Below, piece after piece: positions 1-8,419 of a stretch of 64,000 nt of DNA. The notes under the pieces were generated by a model that saw only the letters and a program-made list of their open reading frames with translations, made no database searches and was not told the origin of the DNA. This DNA comes from Lewinellaceae bacterium (GTDB lineage: Bacteria; Bacteroidota; Bacteroidia; Chitinophagales; Saprospiraceae), in contig JACJYA010000009.1 of NCBI GenBank assembly GCA_020636315.1, forward strand, positions 1 to 64,000, given 5' to 3'. A program made the position numbers and the translations under genes. The stretch's first letter is position 1, and each line of letters begins with the position of its first letter.

Positions 1-543
1 GAGGATGAGTTTGATAGCATGAGAGATAGGCTGTAGGCCAAAGTCATCCAGTATAATAAGCTTGGCTTTCTTCATCCTGTCCAGCCATTTGATGAGGGTA
101 CCATCAGTTTTAGCCAGTGCGATTTGTTCGGTGAAGCGGTTCATGTTAAAATAAAGTGTCCTGTAGCCTTGCACACAGGCGTTGTTTCCCAAGGCGCAAG
201 CCAGATAAGATTTACCACAACCGGTAGCCCCGGTGATGAGGACATTTTCCCCTCTGTCCAGGTAAGAGCAATCCGCCAGGAGCATTAGTTTTTCTTTAGG
301 CAGGTTTCTTTTTTCAGAGCAATCGATGTCCTGGATGGTGGCCTGGTAGCGCAGCTTACTGAGCCGTAAAAACATTTTCATCCGTTTGTGCCAGCGGTTT
401 TGCTGCTCTGCATCTACCAGGCCGGCTAACATTTCATGGGCGCCTGGCTGTTGGTTGACGGGCAGTTGGAGGACAGCTTCGTAGGCGCTGGCCATGCCTT
501 CCAGTTTTAATTGCTTCATAATTTCAAGTGATGCGTTTTTCAT
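1..543 (-). CDS. istB: IS21 helper ATPase IstB, partial (C-terminus outside window)
   Basis: This is the N-terminal 181 codons of an IstB-type AAA+ ATPase, which assembles on target DNA and stimulates the IstA transposase. The start is an ATG at 543, opening MKNASLEIMKQLKLEGMA. A Walker A motif GATGCGKS and a Walker B motif LIILDDFG are visible after about 90 residues of the IstB N-terminal region. The gene starts about 50 bp downstream of istA and is probably co-transcribed with it. The 3' part is cut by the window edge, not by a mutation. Confidence 0.9.
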   Translation of the reverse strand, partial: MKNASLEIMKQLKLEGMASAYEAVLQLPVNQQPGAHEMLAGLVDAEQQNRWHKRMKMFLRLSKLRYQATIQDIDCSEKRNLPKEKLMLLADCSYLDRGENVLITGATGCGKSYLACALGNNACVQGYRTLYFNMNRFTEQIALAKTDGTLIKWLDRMKKAKLIILDDFGLQPISHAIKLIL

Positions 544-592
544 GATGGTAGGTTTAATAGTTTTATGCGAGTTAAAAAAGATAGGGGCCCGC

Positions 593-2182
593 TTACTGGT
601 AAGCTTCCGGCCCGCGGATATTATCATGTTCCGGCATGTTGAATAATTCCAATTGATCCGATTCCATGTCCAGTTTGTGGATCAAGATCCTTTTGATCAT
701 GGAGTAAGAGGCTTTATCCACTTTCTGGCACCGGCGGGCGGCGTTCTCCAGGCGTACATTGGAATATTTTTTTGCCAGCCCCAAAAGCCCCTTGCAACTA
801 TTGTAAGATTGCGTTTCATGTATCCTGGATACCAGGATGTGTTCGACAGCCCAGCGGGTAGCCGCTCCAATTTTTTCCGCCTGGCTTAAAAAGTAAGCGG
901 CGTTATACCCTCTTGCTTTTTTCCATTCACTATGGTTTTGAGGCATGTGCTCCGGGTTGGTTTGGTGTTGGTGAGCGTCCCGGTAAAGGAGCCGCTGGTG
1001 GGTGGCAACTCTTTGGTTGTCAATATATACCTCGACGATGCTGGAGGTATAGATAACTGTTGCTCGTTTGCCGGCATGTTGATAAGGGACGGAGTAGTAG
1101 TTCTTTTCTTCGGCCAGGTAAACGTGGTAATCCCTCCTCACCAGAGGGTTTACTATTTTCTTCACCTCAAACAGATCACTGGGCAGAGCCCTCATTACGG
1201 GAAGCTCGTAAGTGTGAAAGGCATCATACCTGTTACCTTCCTTCTGTTGGTAGGGAGTGGTATTGTGGATACGGAGTTGTTGGATGATGGCCGCATTGAG
1301 TTCTTCCAGGCTATAGAACACCTCATTCCTCAGGGGGGCATAAATGCGGCGGTAAACGGTGCCAACCATGTTCTCTACGCTGGCTTTATCCTTGGGTTTG
1401 CCAACCCGGGTGGCAGCCAAATCAACCTGGTAGTGAGCCCCTAATTGCACACACAACTCATTAAACTGAGGATCATACTTATCTGCTCTGGTGACATATG
1501 CCTTCAGGTTGTCGGATAAAATAACCTGGGGCAATCCTCCAAAAAACAGCAGGGCCTGGTTCAACCCATGGATAAAATCCCCAACTTTTTGGCTGGGCAG
1601 GGCGATGGCAAAGGTGTATTGGCTGTGAGGGAAAACAGCTACCAGCACTTCACATTCCTGCACCTCTCCACTATAGGCATCAACCCAATGCATCTTTTTA
1701 CCGGCAAAATCCACCTGCATGGCCTTACCGGCTTCATGGTTCAGGCGTAGAGTCAAATCACGGCGCTCCAGCTCCCGGCCCAGCCGTTCACAAAACTGGC
1801 TGTAACCATAGCCTTCCGGGTGTTCCCGGCGGTACTCCTGCCAGAGCAAATGACGAGTAACGCCTACTTTGCGCAGTTCTTTTATCCAATAAGCAACCTT
1901 GCTCTGAAACACCTCGCTGCGGCCCGCTGCCGATGGCTCACCGTCCTTTGAGGGGTAAAAAATGGAAAGTAGTTCCGGCTCTGATAATGAAAGAAGCTGG
2001 GATAAGTCTTCATTATAGGCTTTGCCTAAACGGACATAAGCCTTCACCGTATTCTTGGAAATTTGCAGCCGGCGTGCTGTAGCTTTCAGGGAATTGGTGG
2101 CGATATAGGCCTCAATGATCTGCCTTACTTGATCCATACGTTTTATCTTTCCCATGTCTGTAGCTGTGTTATTGAGCCGCAA
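593..2182 (-). CDS. istA: IS21-family transposase IstA
   Basis: This is the DDE-type transposase that cuts and joins the ends of the IS21 element. The N-terminus carries a helix-turn-helix (ARRLQISKNTVKAYVRLG). The central integrase core shows the acidic triad in context: MQVDFAGKK, then VILSDNLKAYV, then KDKASVENMV. The length, about 520 residues, is normal for IstA. The first in-frame ATG (2182) may be too early; MGKIKRMDQ, nine codons later, is as likely. It lies upstream of istB on the same strand. Confidence 0.93.
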   Translation of the reverse strand: MRLNNTATDMGKIKRMDQVRQIIEAYIATNSLKATARRLQISKNTVKAYVRLGKAYNEDLSQLLSLSEPELLSIFYPSKDGEPSAAGRSEVFQSKVAYWIKELRKVGVTRHLLWQEYRREHPEGYGYSQFCERLGRELERRDLTLRLNHEAGKAMQVDFAGKKMHWVDAYSGEVQECEVLVAVFPHSQYTFAIALPSQKVGDFIHGLNQALLFFGGLPQVILSDNLKAYVTRADKYDPQFNELCVQLGAHYQVDLAATRVGKPKDKASVENMVGTVYRRIYAPLRNEVFYSLEELNAAIIQQLRIHNTTPYQQKEGNRYDAFHTYELPVMRALPSDLFEVKKIVNPLVRRDYHVYLAEEKNYYSVPYQHAGKRATVIYTSSIVEVYIDNQRVATHQRLLYRDAHQHQTNPEHMPQNHSEWKKARGYNAAYFLSQAEKIGAATRWAVEHILVSRIHETQSYNSCKGLLGLAKKYSNVRLENAARRCQKVDKASYSMIKRILIHKLDMESDQLELFNMPEHDNIRGPEAYQ

Positions 2183-2221
2183 ACATGATTATTATAACTC
2201 GTATGTATCCACAGAATTTAG

Positions 2222-2330
2222 GGGGGTCAAACCTCCGGAAAGTTATTAACATCCACCCGCAAAATAGGGGGTCAAACCTCCGGAATGAGGGGGTCAAAGC
2301 AAATCGGAATGGGGGGGTCAGAGGTCCCGG
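2222..2330. repeat. IS21 terminal multiple repeats
   Basis: Four copies of GGGGGTCA start at about 2222, 2267, 2289 and 2313. The first two share a longer core, GGGGGTCAAACCTCCGGAA; the third and fourth diverge after the TCA. IS21 elements carry such repeats at each end as transposase binding sites, so these mark the istA-side end of the element. Confidence 0.8.
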
Positions 2331-3024
2331 ATTTTACAGTAATCCAATCTTGCATAAAAGACAGAATCCTCAATCAACTTGAGTTGCCTATCTTAGTTCA
2401 AGGTGGTGTAAGAGGCCGGGATAATGTTTCAAATGCTTTAATCCATAAAGGAAATAAATACTTTTTCCTGACTGATATTGAGAAGTTTTTTCCCTCGATC
2501 AGGCACTTTCAAGTTTATGAAATGCTCGTATCCAATGGGTTTTCTCCCACGGTAGCAGGGATCATTACCAAACTTACGACTTATAAAGGCAGATTACCCC
2601 AAGGAACTCCTACGAGCACCGCATTAGCAAACTTAACTTTTTGTGTAGTTGATGCTGAACTATCTGCATTTTGTGAAGAATACAACTTAACTTTCACACG
2701 GTTTGTCGATGATATAACAATTAGCAGTAAAAAGCCTTTCAAACAGCTATCCGGCCCAATAGTTAAGATCATAACAAGGCATGGATATTCTATCAGTAAG
2801 AAGAAGACTGCATATAAAATCGGCCCAACAAACGTGACAGGGGCCTCTGTCCATAAGTTAATTTCTTAACAACAACTCCTGAGTTTACCGAAAGGCTAGG
2901 TGAGAACATTACGGCAGATTCTCTCGCAGGGAAACTTGCTTATCGAAAAAGAGTACACTCTGTTGGAAAGAAAAGAAGGAAAAGCGCTCTTTTTCCCAGA
3001 AATGTCAAGGAACGCAAAATTTAG
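2331..3024 (+). pseudogene. Retron/group-II-like reverse transcriptase remnant, truncated and frameshifted
   Basis: An open frame to 2869 encodes a reverse transcriptase palm: TDIEKFFPSI (first catalytic Asp), LPQGTPTSTALANL, and RFVDDITIS, the catalytic Asp pair with FVDD where YADD is usual. The frame then reads NVTGASVHKLIS and stops. In another frame the family-like tail continues (VNFLTTTPEFTERLGENI, then DSLAGKLAYRKRVHSVGK) to a stop at 3022-3024. A frameshift near 2840-2856 has therefore split the C-terminus. The N-terminus is missing because the IS21 end directly abuts the frame. The gene is almost certainly dead. It may once have been a retron, an Abi-type RT or another defence RT; no msr/msd-type structure can be tied to it. 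Confidence 0.8.
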
Positions 3025-3309
3025 TTGTTCCTTTTTTTCAATAGTTTGCCGTCCAGCCAAACCGCCCTTAAAATGTACCACGACCGCTCCGCTCAAAAGA
3101 ACCATTTACCCCGCCAAAAGAGTCCAAAAATACTCGTTCACAGAAACAACGCCCAAAAACCACAACCAGGGCCGTTTTTTCTGACTTTCAACCATGGAAA
3201 TGCCCCATATTCCATGCCCGCCTGCTGTCCATTGGAAATGCATTTTATTCTGGCAGCGTACTGCCATTAGAAGAAGACAACAGGCCCGGCGTTTCCCCAC
3301 CGCACAATG

Positions 3310-3528
3310 GCGCCTCATTTCCCCAGGCGCCACCCGCTTGCCTGTCCGTGCCGCTTCGTAGATGGCTTCGATGTATTGCATATCCCGCAGCCCTTCCTCC
3401 CCGGAGGCCACCACCGGGGTATCCTGCTTAATATTCACAGCAAAGGCATCCATCTGGGCGGCCTGCTGGTGGGGGGCATGCTCCCCCATAGGTTGATCGT
3501 TGACATAACCGTTTAGCCTGCCGGTCAG
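3310..3528 (-). pseudogene. C-terminal remnant of a Gfo/Idh/MocA-family oxidoreductase
   Basis: About 65 residues match the end of a Gfo/Idh/MocA sugar oxidoreductase: HAPHQQAAQMDAFAVNI, then SGEEGLRDMQYIEAIYEAAR and TGKRV. This is the usual C-terminal helix region of the family. Nothing of the Rossmann half or of the catalytic EKP motif is present. The fragment begins exactly where the next gene ends at 3525, so a deletion joined the tail to the epimerase-like gene. From 3025 to 3310 no convincing gene is visible. Confidence 0.6.
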
Positions 3529-4202
3529 GATGATCTGGGCGCCAGGGCGGCAGCCTTCCGGATATCCACGCATTCCAGGACCGGCTCGGGATACCCCTGC
3601 TCCGTCACATTGATCATCGCCCGGCCGATCTCTTCCAGCCTGACAACAAACTTCGGGAGCAACGCATTAAATACCGGATACAGGAAGCCCAGCACCTTAT
3701 AGCCCGTCAGGGTATTCTTCATTCCGGGCATAGGATGGATAAAGCCGGGGCGGAACATATAGGCGGCCTTGAACGACAGTTTCTGCAAGTCGTTCTCCGT
3801 TTTGCCCTTCACCCGCGCCCACATGCTGCGCCCCTGCTCGCTGCTGTCGGTGCCGGCGCCGGAGACATAGCAGAACGTCATTTCCGGGTTCAGCCGGGCC
3901 AGGGTCTCGGCCACGTGCATCGTCAGATCATAGGTGAGGTGGCGGTATTCCTCTTCCTTCATGCCAACGGAGGAGACGCCCAGGCAGAAGTAGCAGGCGT
4001 TATAGCCGGAAAGCTCGCCTTCAATGGATGACAAGTCGTGGAAGTCCTTATGGATAATTTCTGTCAGCTTTTCATGCTGGACGCCGCAAGGCCGGCGGTT
4101 GATGACGAGCACAGCTTCTACATCGGGGTGGCGGAGGCACTGGTGCAGGACGCCCTCCCCGACCATGCCGGTGGCGCCGGTGATGATGGTTTTTATTTTC
4201 AT
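3525..4202 (-). CDS. NAD(P)-binding epimerase/dehydratase-like protein
   Basis: This is a 225-residue extended-SDR-like protein of the NAD-dependent epimerase/NmrA type. The N-terminal dinucleotide-binding motif is TGATMVGEGVL (TGxTGxxG-like), followed by NRRPCG and a central CYVSGAGTDSSEQGR. The N-terminal two thirds are well kept. The C-terminus (VDIRKAAALAPRSS) ends at the breakpoint with the oxidoreductase fragment and may have changed by a few residues. The substrate cannot be inferred. The start at 4202 lies 5 bp from an inverted repeat shared with the divergent ATPase gene. Confidence 0.8.
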   Translation of the reverse strand: MKIKTIITGATGMVGEGVLHQCLRHPDVEAVLVINRRPCGVQHEKLTEIIHKDFHDLSSIEGELSGYNACYFCLGVSSVGMKEEEYRHLTYDLTMHVAETLARLNPEMTFCYVSGAGTDSSEQGRSMWARVKGKTENDLQKLSFKAAYMFRPGFIHPMPGMKNTLTGYKVLGFLYPVFNALLPKFVVRLEEIGRAMINVTEQGYPEPVLECVDIRKAAALAPRSS

Positions 4203-4207
4203 GGATT

Positions 4208-4250
4208 TTTTATGCCAAATTTAAAGAAAAAATTTAAATTTGGCATAAAA
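4208..4250. promoter_or_regulatory. Perfect 18-bp inverted repeat between divergent genes
   Basis: The arms TTTTATGCCAAATTTAAA (4208-4225) and their exact complement (4233-4250) flank the 7-nt loop GAAAAAA. The repeat fills the gap between the divergent epimerase-like gene (start 4202) and the ATPase gene (likely GTG start 4251). A shared operator or a cruciform is the simplest reading. No U-run on the far side of either arm makes it a good terminator. Confidence 0.6.
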
Positions 4251-5405
4251 GTGATCTACCCGCGCTATATAGCCACAACACTCCTTCAGCGGCTCCAAGC
4301 CTTTCCGGTGGTTGGAATAACCGGGCCGCGACAAGCCGGCAAAACAACCCTGGTAAAATCTTTACTGCCGGAAATCGAGAAGGAAACAGCATATCTCGAC
4401 CTTGAATTGCCTTCAGATCTTGCCCGGCTTAGGAATGCTGAGCTGTTCCTGAAAGAAAATGAACAGAAATTGATAATCATCGATGAGGTACAGCGGAAAC
4501 CAGATCTTTTCCCTTTGTTACGGTCTCTCGTCGATCTTCGCCGGGAACCAGGGCGGTTTCTTATCCTTGGATCTGCTTCTCCCGAACTTCTCAGGCAAAG
4601 TTCAGAGACACTTGCCGGCCGGATCTCTTACTTGGAACTTACCCCTTTTCATTTTCGGGAACTTCCGGATGATGATATTAAAAAACATTGGTTACGCGGT
4701 GGTTTCCCTCCTGCTTTATTTGCTCAGAATAATGAAACCGCATTTCAATGGCTCGAAGATTTTGTAATTACTTTTGTCGAAAGGGACCTGCCGCAATTCG
4801 GCCTAACCGCCCCGTCCCAGACTCTGCAAACCCTCCTGCAAATGCTTGGCAGCGCTCACGGTAATCTAATAAACTTTAGTACCCTGGCGAACTCCCTTGG
4901 AGTGGCTATGCCTACTGTTAAACGCTATATGTCCTATCTGGAAAATGCCTATTTCATTCGCTACCTTCAGCCCTGGCACACTAATGTCAAAAAACGCCTG
5001 GTTAAAACCCCAAAAGTTTTCTTTCGGGATACGGGAGTCCTGCACTACTTAACCGGTATTTCTGAAATCAACCAGTTGTATGGCCATCAAATAGTTGGCG
5101 CCTCCTGGGAGGGATATGTCCTTCAGCAGATTATCGCCAACCTGCCATCCAGAACACTACCTTATTTTTATCGCACAAGGAGTGGTGCAGAACTCGACCT
5201 AATACTTATAAAGGGGAGCCAGCCAGTATTAGCAGTTGAAGTTAAATTTTCAAGTACCCCTTCTCTTCGCAAAGGTAACCACCTTGCAATTGCCGATATT
5301 GGTTCCCCACCTACTTTCATTATTGTCCCATCAGGAGGCGATTACCCACTGGAAGAAAATATTAGGGTTTGCGGGCTGGAACAATTTTGGGATTATTTGC
5401 CGTGA
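4251..5405 (+). CDS. AAA-family ATPase with DUF4143 C-terminal domain
   Basis: This is a 384-residue P-loop ATPase of the ATP-binding/DUF4143 family. Walker A is GPRQAGKTT and Walker B is KLIIIDEVQ. An arginine-rich sensor segment and a winged-helix-like stretch (LANSLGVAMPTVKRYMSYLE) follow. The C-terminus has a PD-(D/E)xK-like core: the Asp of ELDLILIKG and the Glu and Lys of LAVEVKFS. I prefer the GTG at 4251, because family members typically begin PRYI near the N-terminus and the upstream ATG at 4212 lies inside the inverted repeat. The family is common, often accessory, and of unclear function. The gene is convergent with the aldo/keto reductase, with 2 bp between their stops. Confidence 0.85.
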   Translation: MIYPRYIATTLLQRLQAFPVVGITGPRQAGKTTLVKSLLPEIEKETAYLDLELPSDLARLRNAELFLKENEQKLIIIDEVQRKPDLFPLLRSLVDLRREPGRFLILGSASPELLRQSSETLAGRISYLELTPFHFRELPDDDIKKHWLRGGFPPALFAQNNETAFQWLEDFVITFVERDLPQFGLTAPSQTLQTLLQMLGSAHGNLINFSTLANSLGVAMPTVKRYMSYLENAYFIRYLQPWHTNVKKRLVKTPKVFFRDTGVLHYLTGISEINQLYGHQIVGASWEGYVLQQIIANLPSRTLPYFYRTRSGAELDLILIKGSQPVLAVEVKFSSTPSLRKGNHLAIADIGSPPTFIIVPSGGDYPLEENIRVCGLEQFWDYLP

Positions 5406-5407
5406 TA

Positions 5408-6226
5408 CTAATCCCAATCCGCCCCGTGAAACGCGCTCACCTGCCGCCCGCCCCGGTGGCCCAGCTCATCGATGCGGGCCATATCCTCTTCAGACAGCTC
5501 AAAGTCGAACACATCAAGGTTTTCTTTCAGGCGTTCCGGATTCGCCGTTTTGGGGATCGCCATCACCTGGCCCAGCTGCAGCATCCAGCGCAAAGTAGCC
5601 TGGGCTGCGCTCTTGCCGTATTGCTCACCGATGGCGCGCAGAACTGGGTTGTCGGCGGCCCGGCCCTGGGCAAGCGGGGAGTAAGCGGTCAGGGCGATAT
5701 CATGGTCCAGCATCCAATGGTACAGCCTGGACTGGTCGAGCAGCGGGTGGAACTCCACCTGGTTGGTGATGATGGGCAGGCCCATGCCGAGCGCCCGCTT
5801 CAGCTGGCTGATGTTGAAGTTGCTCACCCCGATGAAGCGGGCCTTGCCCTGTTCCTGCGCTTTGGCCAGCTCGCCGAGGTAGCTCTCCAGCGGGAGGGAA
5901 GTGTGGGGCCAGTGGATGAGCAGGAGATCCACATAGCTGGACTGCAGCTTGCGGAGGCTCTCTTCTACGGAAGGCATAAACCGCTTTTTGTCCAGGTTGG
6001 ATGGCCATACTTTGGTGACCAGGAATACCTCCTCACGGCCGACAGCCGCCTCGCGGATGCCGCGGCCGACCTCTTCTTCATTGGCGTAGAACTGGGCCGT
6101 GTCGATATGGCGGTAGCCCAGCTCCAGCGCCTGCCGGACGATGTTGACAGCCGTTTGCCCCCGGGCCTGATAGGTGCCCAGGCCGAGGGCGGGGATGGCG
6201 GTGTTTTGGATGGTGAGGTGTTTCAT
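5408..6226 (-). CDS. Aldo/keto reductase (DkgB-like)
   Basis: This is a 272-residue NADPH-dependent aldo/keto reductase, a single TIM-barrel enzyme that reduces aldehydes or ketones in the cytoplasm. The catalytic tetrad is visible: Asp42 and Tyr47 in HIDTAQFYANEEEVG, Lys72 in FLVTKVW and His105 in LLIHWP. The C-terminal IPKTANPERLKEN segment is the coenzyme-phosphate binding loop. Length and composition are normal for the 2,5-diketo-gluconate reductase B branch. The true substrate is unknown. It lies 12 bp downstream of the broken AbiEii-like gene on the same strand. Confidence 0.92.
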   Translation of the reverse strand: MKHLTIQNTAIPALGLGTYQARGQTAVNIVRQALELGYRHIDTAQFYANEEEVGRGIREAAVGREEVFLVTKVWPSNLDKKRFMPSVEESLRKLQSSYVDLLLIHWPHTSLPLESYLGELAKAQEQGKARFIGVSNFNISQLKRALGMGLPIITNQVEFHPLLDQSRLYHWMLDHDIALTAYSPLAQGRAADNPVLRAIGEQYGKSAAQATLRWMLQLGQVMAIPKTANPERLKENLDVFDFELSEEDMARIDELGHRGGRQVSAFHGADWD

Positions 6227-6237
6227 TTTTTTGATTC

Positions 6238-7015
6238 TTATAAGGAAGCTGCTTTTATGAATTCGGGGAATAACAGTACCCGGTTGGCATCTTTTTCGTT
6301 GAAAAGGAAAGGTTGAACATCAATTGCCAATTCCTGAAAGTTAAGTTTTTCACATACTGTGAGCAAATGTTCTTTTAGCTGGGCAGGATCAGATAAATTG
6401 AGTTTTAACTTCAGGAACTCGTAATTTGGCTTGGCCTTCCCAAGTAGAAAAACCGCATCAAAAAAATCTCTTCCCTTTGGGCGGCGCCTGTGCGTGATAG
6501 CCACGATCTTTTGACTCAGCAAGACATCCGGCGGTGTGGTGCGAATACTGGTAAATACATCGAACCGGTTAAGAAAGAAAGATCCCGGTTCAAAGGAAAA
6601 GCCCTGAGGTTCCGTATCGAGGTTGATCAGTATCCTGGCTTCTCCTGTGGCCGCTTAACCCGGTATCAAAGAGTATGCCTGGGAAGCGAATGTAACAATG
6701 GTAGGCGCCGCGAAAAACATTGCGTATTTCTACCTGGAAACCCTGGCTTTTCAACCCCTTCAGGATGACTTGCGACACTTCTTCAAAATCTTCTTCCGAA
6801 AGCTGGAAATTATCAAAGTCCAGGTCTTCTGAAAACCTCGGATTATTGTGGACAATACGCAGGCAGGTTCCTCCCAGAAAAACAAATTTCAGAGCATAGC
6901 TGCTTTGAAACAATAACTCCAGTATCTTGTATTGCAAATACTCTCGCAGTAAAAACTCTCCCCGGCCATGAAGGTGTTCGGGATAATAAGACCGGATCTC
7001 AGGCAGTGACATCAT
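6238..7015 (-). pseudogene. AbiEii/AbiGii-type nucleotidyltransferase toxin, frameshifted
   Basis: This is a DNA polymerase beta-like nucleotidyltransferase of the AbiEii toxin family. The nucleotide-binding signature GGTCLRIVHNNPRFSEDLDFD lies in the N-terminal half (start 7015). The family's conserved KIVAITHRRRPKGRDFFDA lies in the C-terminal half. The halves are in different frames: the first runs FDTGLSGHRRS and stops at 6590, while the other frame continues GEARILINLDTEPQGFSFEP without a break to 6238. One extra base near 6641-6650 explains it. If real, the toxin is dead; a sequencing error is the alternative. The gene overlaps its upstream partner by 17 bp, as such pairs do. Confidence 0.8.
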
Positions 7016-7632
7016 ATTCTTTGAGAAATTGTATCAGCTTTGTTGCTCTCGTTTCCAACGAATGGGAAGCAAACTGAGCGAGATATTTTTCGAAGCGGTT
7101 AAAGTCAAGTTTTTCCTGCACCTCCCAGAAATTAAGGCGCAATTCAAAAAATGCTTCTACTGAGTCAAAATGCGGATTAAGATAGAGCAGGTCTAGTAAA
7201 GCTTTTGACGGTTCGGCAATTTTAATCCGGAAATCTGGAAACTTTTTCCAGCCGATATCCAAAAAACAGATCGTTTTTAATAGTCCGGTAGAAGAAGTTG
7301 CCGGCCGGTGTCTGAAAGTCCTGGGTCTTTCTGGAAGAAACAGAAGTAATTGTGAAAACGCCCTCCGGAATAAACCCATACCACCTTAAGGCAGATTGAA
7401 GAGAAATGTAGGAGGGAGCATAAATGCGATTGGCGATAAAAAACAAGTCTGCATCCCCCTTTATCGGGCGGTTGGTTAACCGATAGAATCCTCTTCGGAT
7501 CTTTTCCAGGTATCCCTTTTTCTGCCACCGCGTCAGTGCATTCGGGTCAAAGCCAGGAAAAGCCTTTTCTATCTCAATAATGGGAATAACCGGTAGATGA
7601 GCAAATGTATTTTGGAATTCAAGAAAATTCAT
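6999..7632 (-). pseudogene. AbiEi-type antitoxin/regulator, frameshifted
   Basis: This is the partner of the nucleotidyltransferase. The N-terminal part (start 7632) has a winged-helix-like segment FDPNALTRWQKKGYLEKI, then RGFYRLTNRP, and YISLQSALRWYGFIPEGV, which is typical of AbiEi-family antitoxins. The frame breaks after FFGYRLEKVSRFPD (stop near 7222). In the next frame the protein continues FRIKIAEPSKALLDLLYLN down to the stop at 6999. A one-base indel in the A/T runs near 7236-7256 accounts for it. In known AbiE pairs this protein represses the operon through upstream inverted repeats. Confidence 0.75.
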
Positions 7633-7635
7633 TTA

Positions 7636-7671
7636 TTTCTAAATTTCAGTAAAAATACTGAATTTCAGAAA
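7636..7671. promoter_or_regulatory. Inverted repeat upstream of the AbiEi-like gene
   Basis: Arms 7636-7651 and 7656-7671 pair at 14 of 16 positions around an AAAA loop; the perfect core is TTCAGTA/TACTGAA. It lies 4 bp upstream of the AbiEi-like start. AbiEi antitoxins are known to bind inverted repeats in their own promoter, so this is a candidate operator. Confidence 0.6.
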
Positions 7672-7681
7672 TAAAATCAAC

Positions 7682-8419
7682 TCACCCTTTCTTTTTTCCA
7701 TTGTTTCCACCTCCCCGCCGCATCCTGCTCCCCACCCCGCCCCAGGGCCTGACCTCCGATGCGGCAAATTCATCTTTCCCGGCTATTTCACCTACAAGTT
7801 TCACTTTCTCCCCCCTTTCCAGCAGGACTACCGGAGGAATAAAAGCGTCCTGATAGCTGACCGTCCATTCCTTACCCTGAAAATCTTTAAGCCGGAAGGT
7901 TCCCAGGCCGGTTTCCACGATCTCGCCGGCGAGGTAGCCTTCTTCAGGCATAGACCAGATCCGTACTTTCTTCTCCTGTATGCTTTCGTAAATGCTGACG
8001 TTGAGCGCAAAGGCCTGCTCCAGCCGCTCGGCGCCTCCCCCGATGAAGAAGAGCGTCCCCAGCAGGATGCTCAGAGCGGCGCTGTATCCTACCAGTTTGG
8101 CCAGGGTGAACTTATAGCCCCTTCGCGAATACTGTACGCTGTACATGGCAATGAGCAGAAAAGCCACAAGCATGATGATCCAGAAAAAAGGCAACAGCCC
8201 CAGGAAGAGTTCCAGCCCGGAGTGGGAAAGGTGGCTGGTAATGTTAAAATCCGTTTGCTGTATGGCGAAGAGGATAACTGAAAAGGCCAGCGCCCCCAGT
8301 ACAACGGCCAGGCCGAAGGCCAACCACAGCAGTTTGTTCTTCACCGCAAAATGCCAGCGCGGAGCCGGTTCGGACTGCTCTTCTATGATCTTCTGCAGGA
8401 GTTTTTCTGAAGGTTTCAT
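7682..8419 (-). CDS. Membrane protein encoded with the ECF sigma factor (possible anti-sigma partner)
   Basis: This is a 245-residue protein with a short cytoplasmic N-terminus (MKPSEKLLQKIIEEQSEPAP) and three hydrophobic segments near residues 30-52, 66-92 and 105-128. A C-terminal domain of about 110 residues is rich in beta-prone stretches and ends in a basic Gly/Arg tail (RMRRGGGNNGKKKG). The start overlaps the sigma-factor stop by 4 bp, so the two are translationally coupled. That position fits an anti-sigma or signalling partner, but no recognised anti-sigma domain is visible and the role is inferred from context only. Confidence 0.8.
   Translation of the reverse strand: MKPSEKLLQKIIEEQSEPAPRWHFAVKNKLLWLAFGLAVVLGALAFSVILFAIQQTDFNITSHLSHSGLELFLGLLPFFWIIMLVAFLLIAMYSVQYSRRGYKFTLAKLVGYSAALSILLGTLFFIGGGAERLEQAFALNVSIYESIQEKKVRIWSMPEEGYLAGEIVETGLGTFRLKDFQGKEWTVSYQDAFIPPVVLLERGEKVKLVGEIAGKDEFAASEVRPWGGVGSRMRRGGGNNGKKKG

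Larger units (their letters stand above)
1..2330 (-). mobile_element. IS21-family insertion sequence, left part outside window
   Basis: Two genes on the minus strand, istA then istB, are followed on the istA side by an array of GGGGGTCA repeats. This is the usual IS21-family layout of a DDE transposase, an AAA+ helper ATPase and multiple terminal repeats bound by the transposase. The istA-side end is placed near 2330, after the last repeat copy and where reverse-transcriptase coding sequence begins. The istB-side end lies beyond position 1, so target duplications cannot be compared. Both reading frames visible here are intact, so the element may be active if the missing end is sound. Confidence 0.85.

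Noticed and set aside
2331..3024. Functional retron or diversity-generating RT
   Set aside because: N-terminus missing, C-terminus frameshifted, and no template repeat, msr/msd structure or accessory variability protein nearby.
4212..4250. ATG at 4212 as ATPase start
   Set aside because: It lies inside the inverted repeat and would add a lysine-rich stretch unlike the family; the GTG at 4251 fits better.
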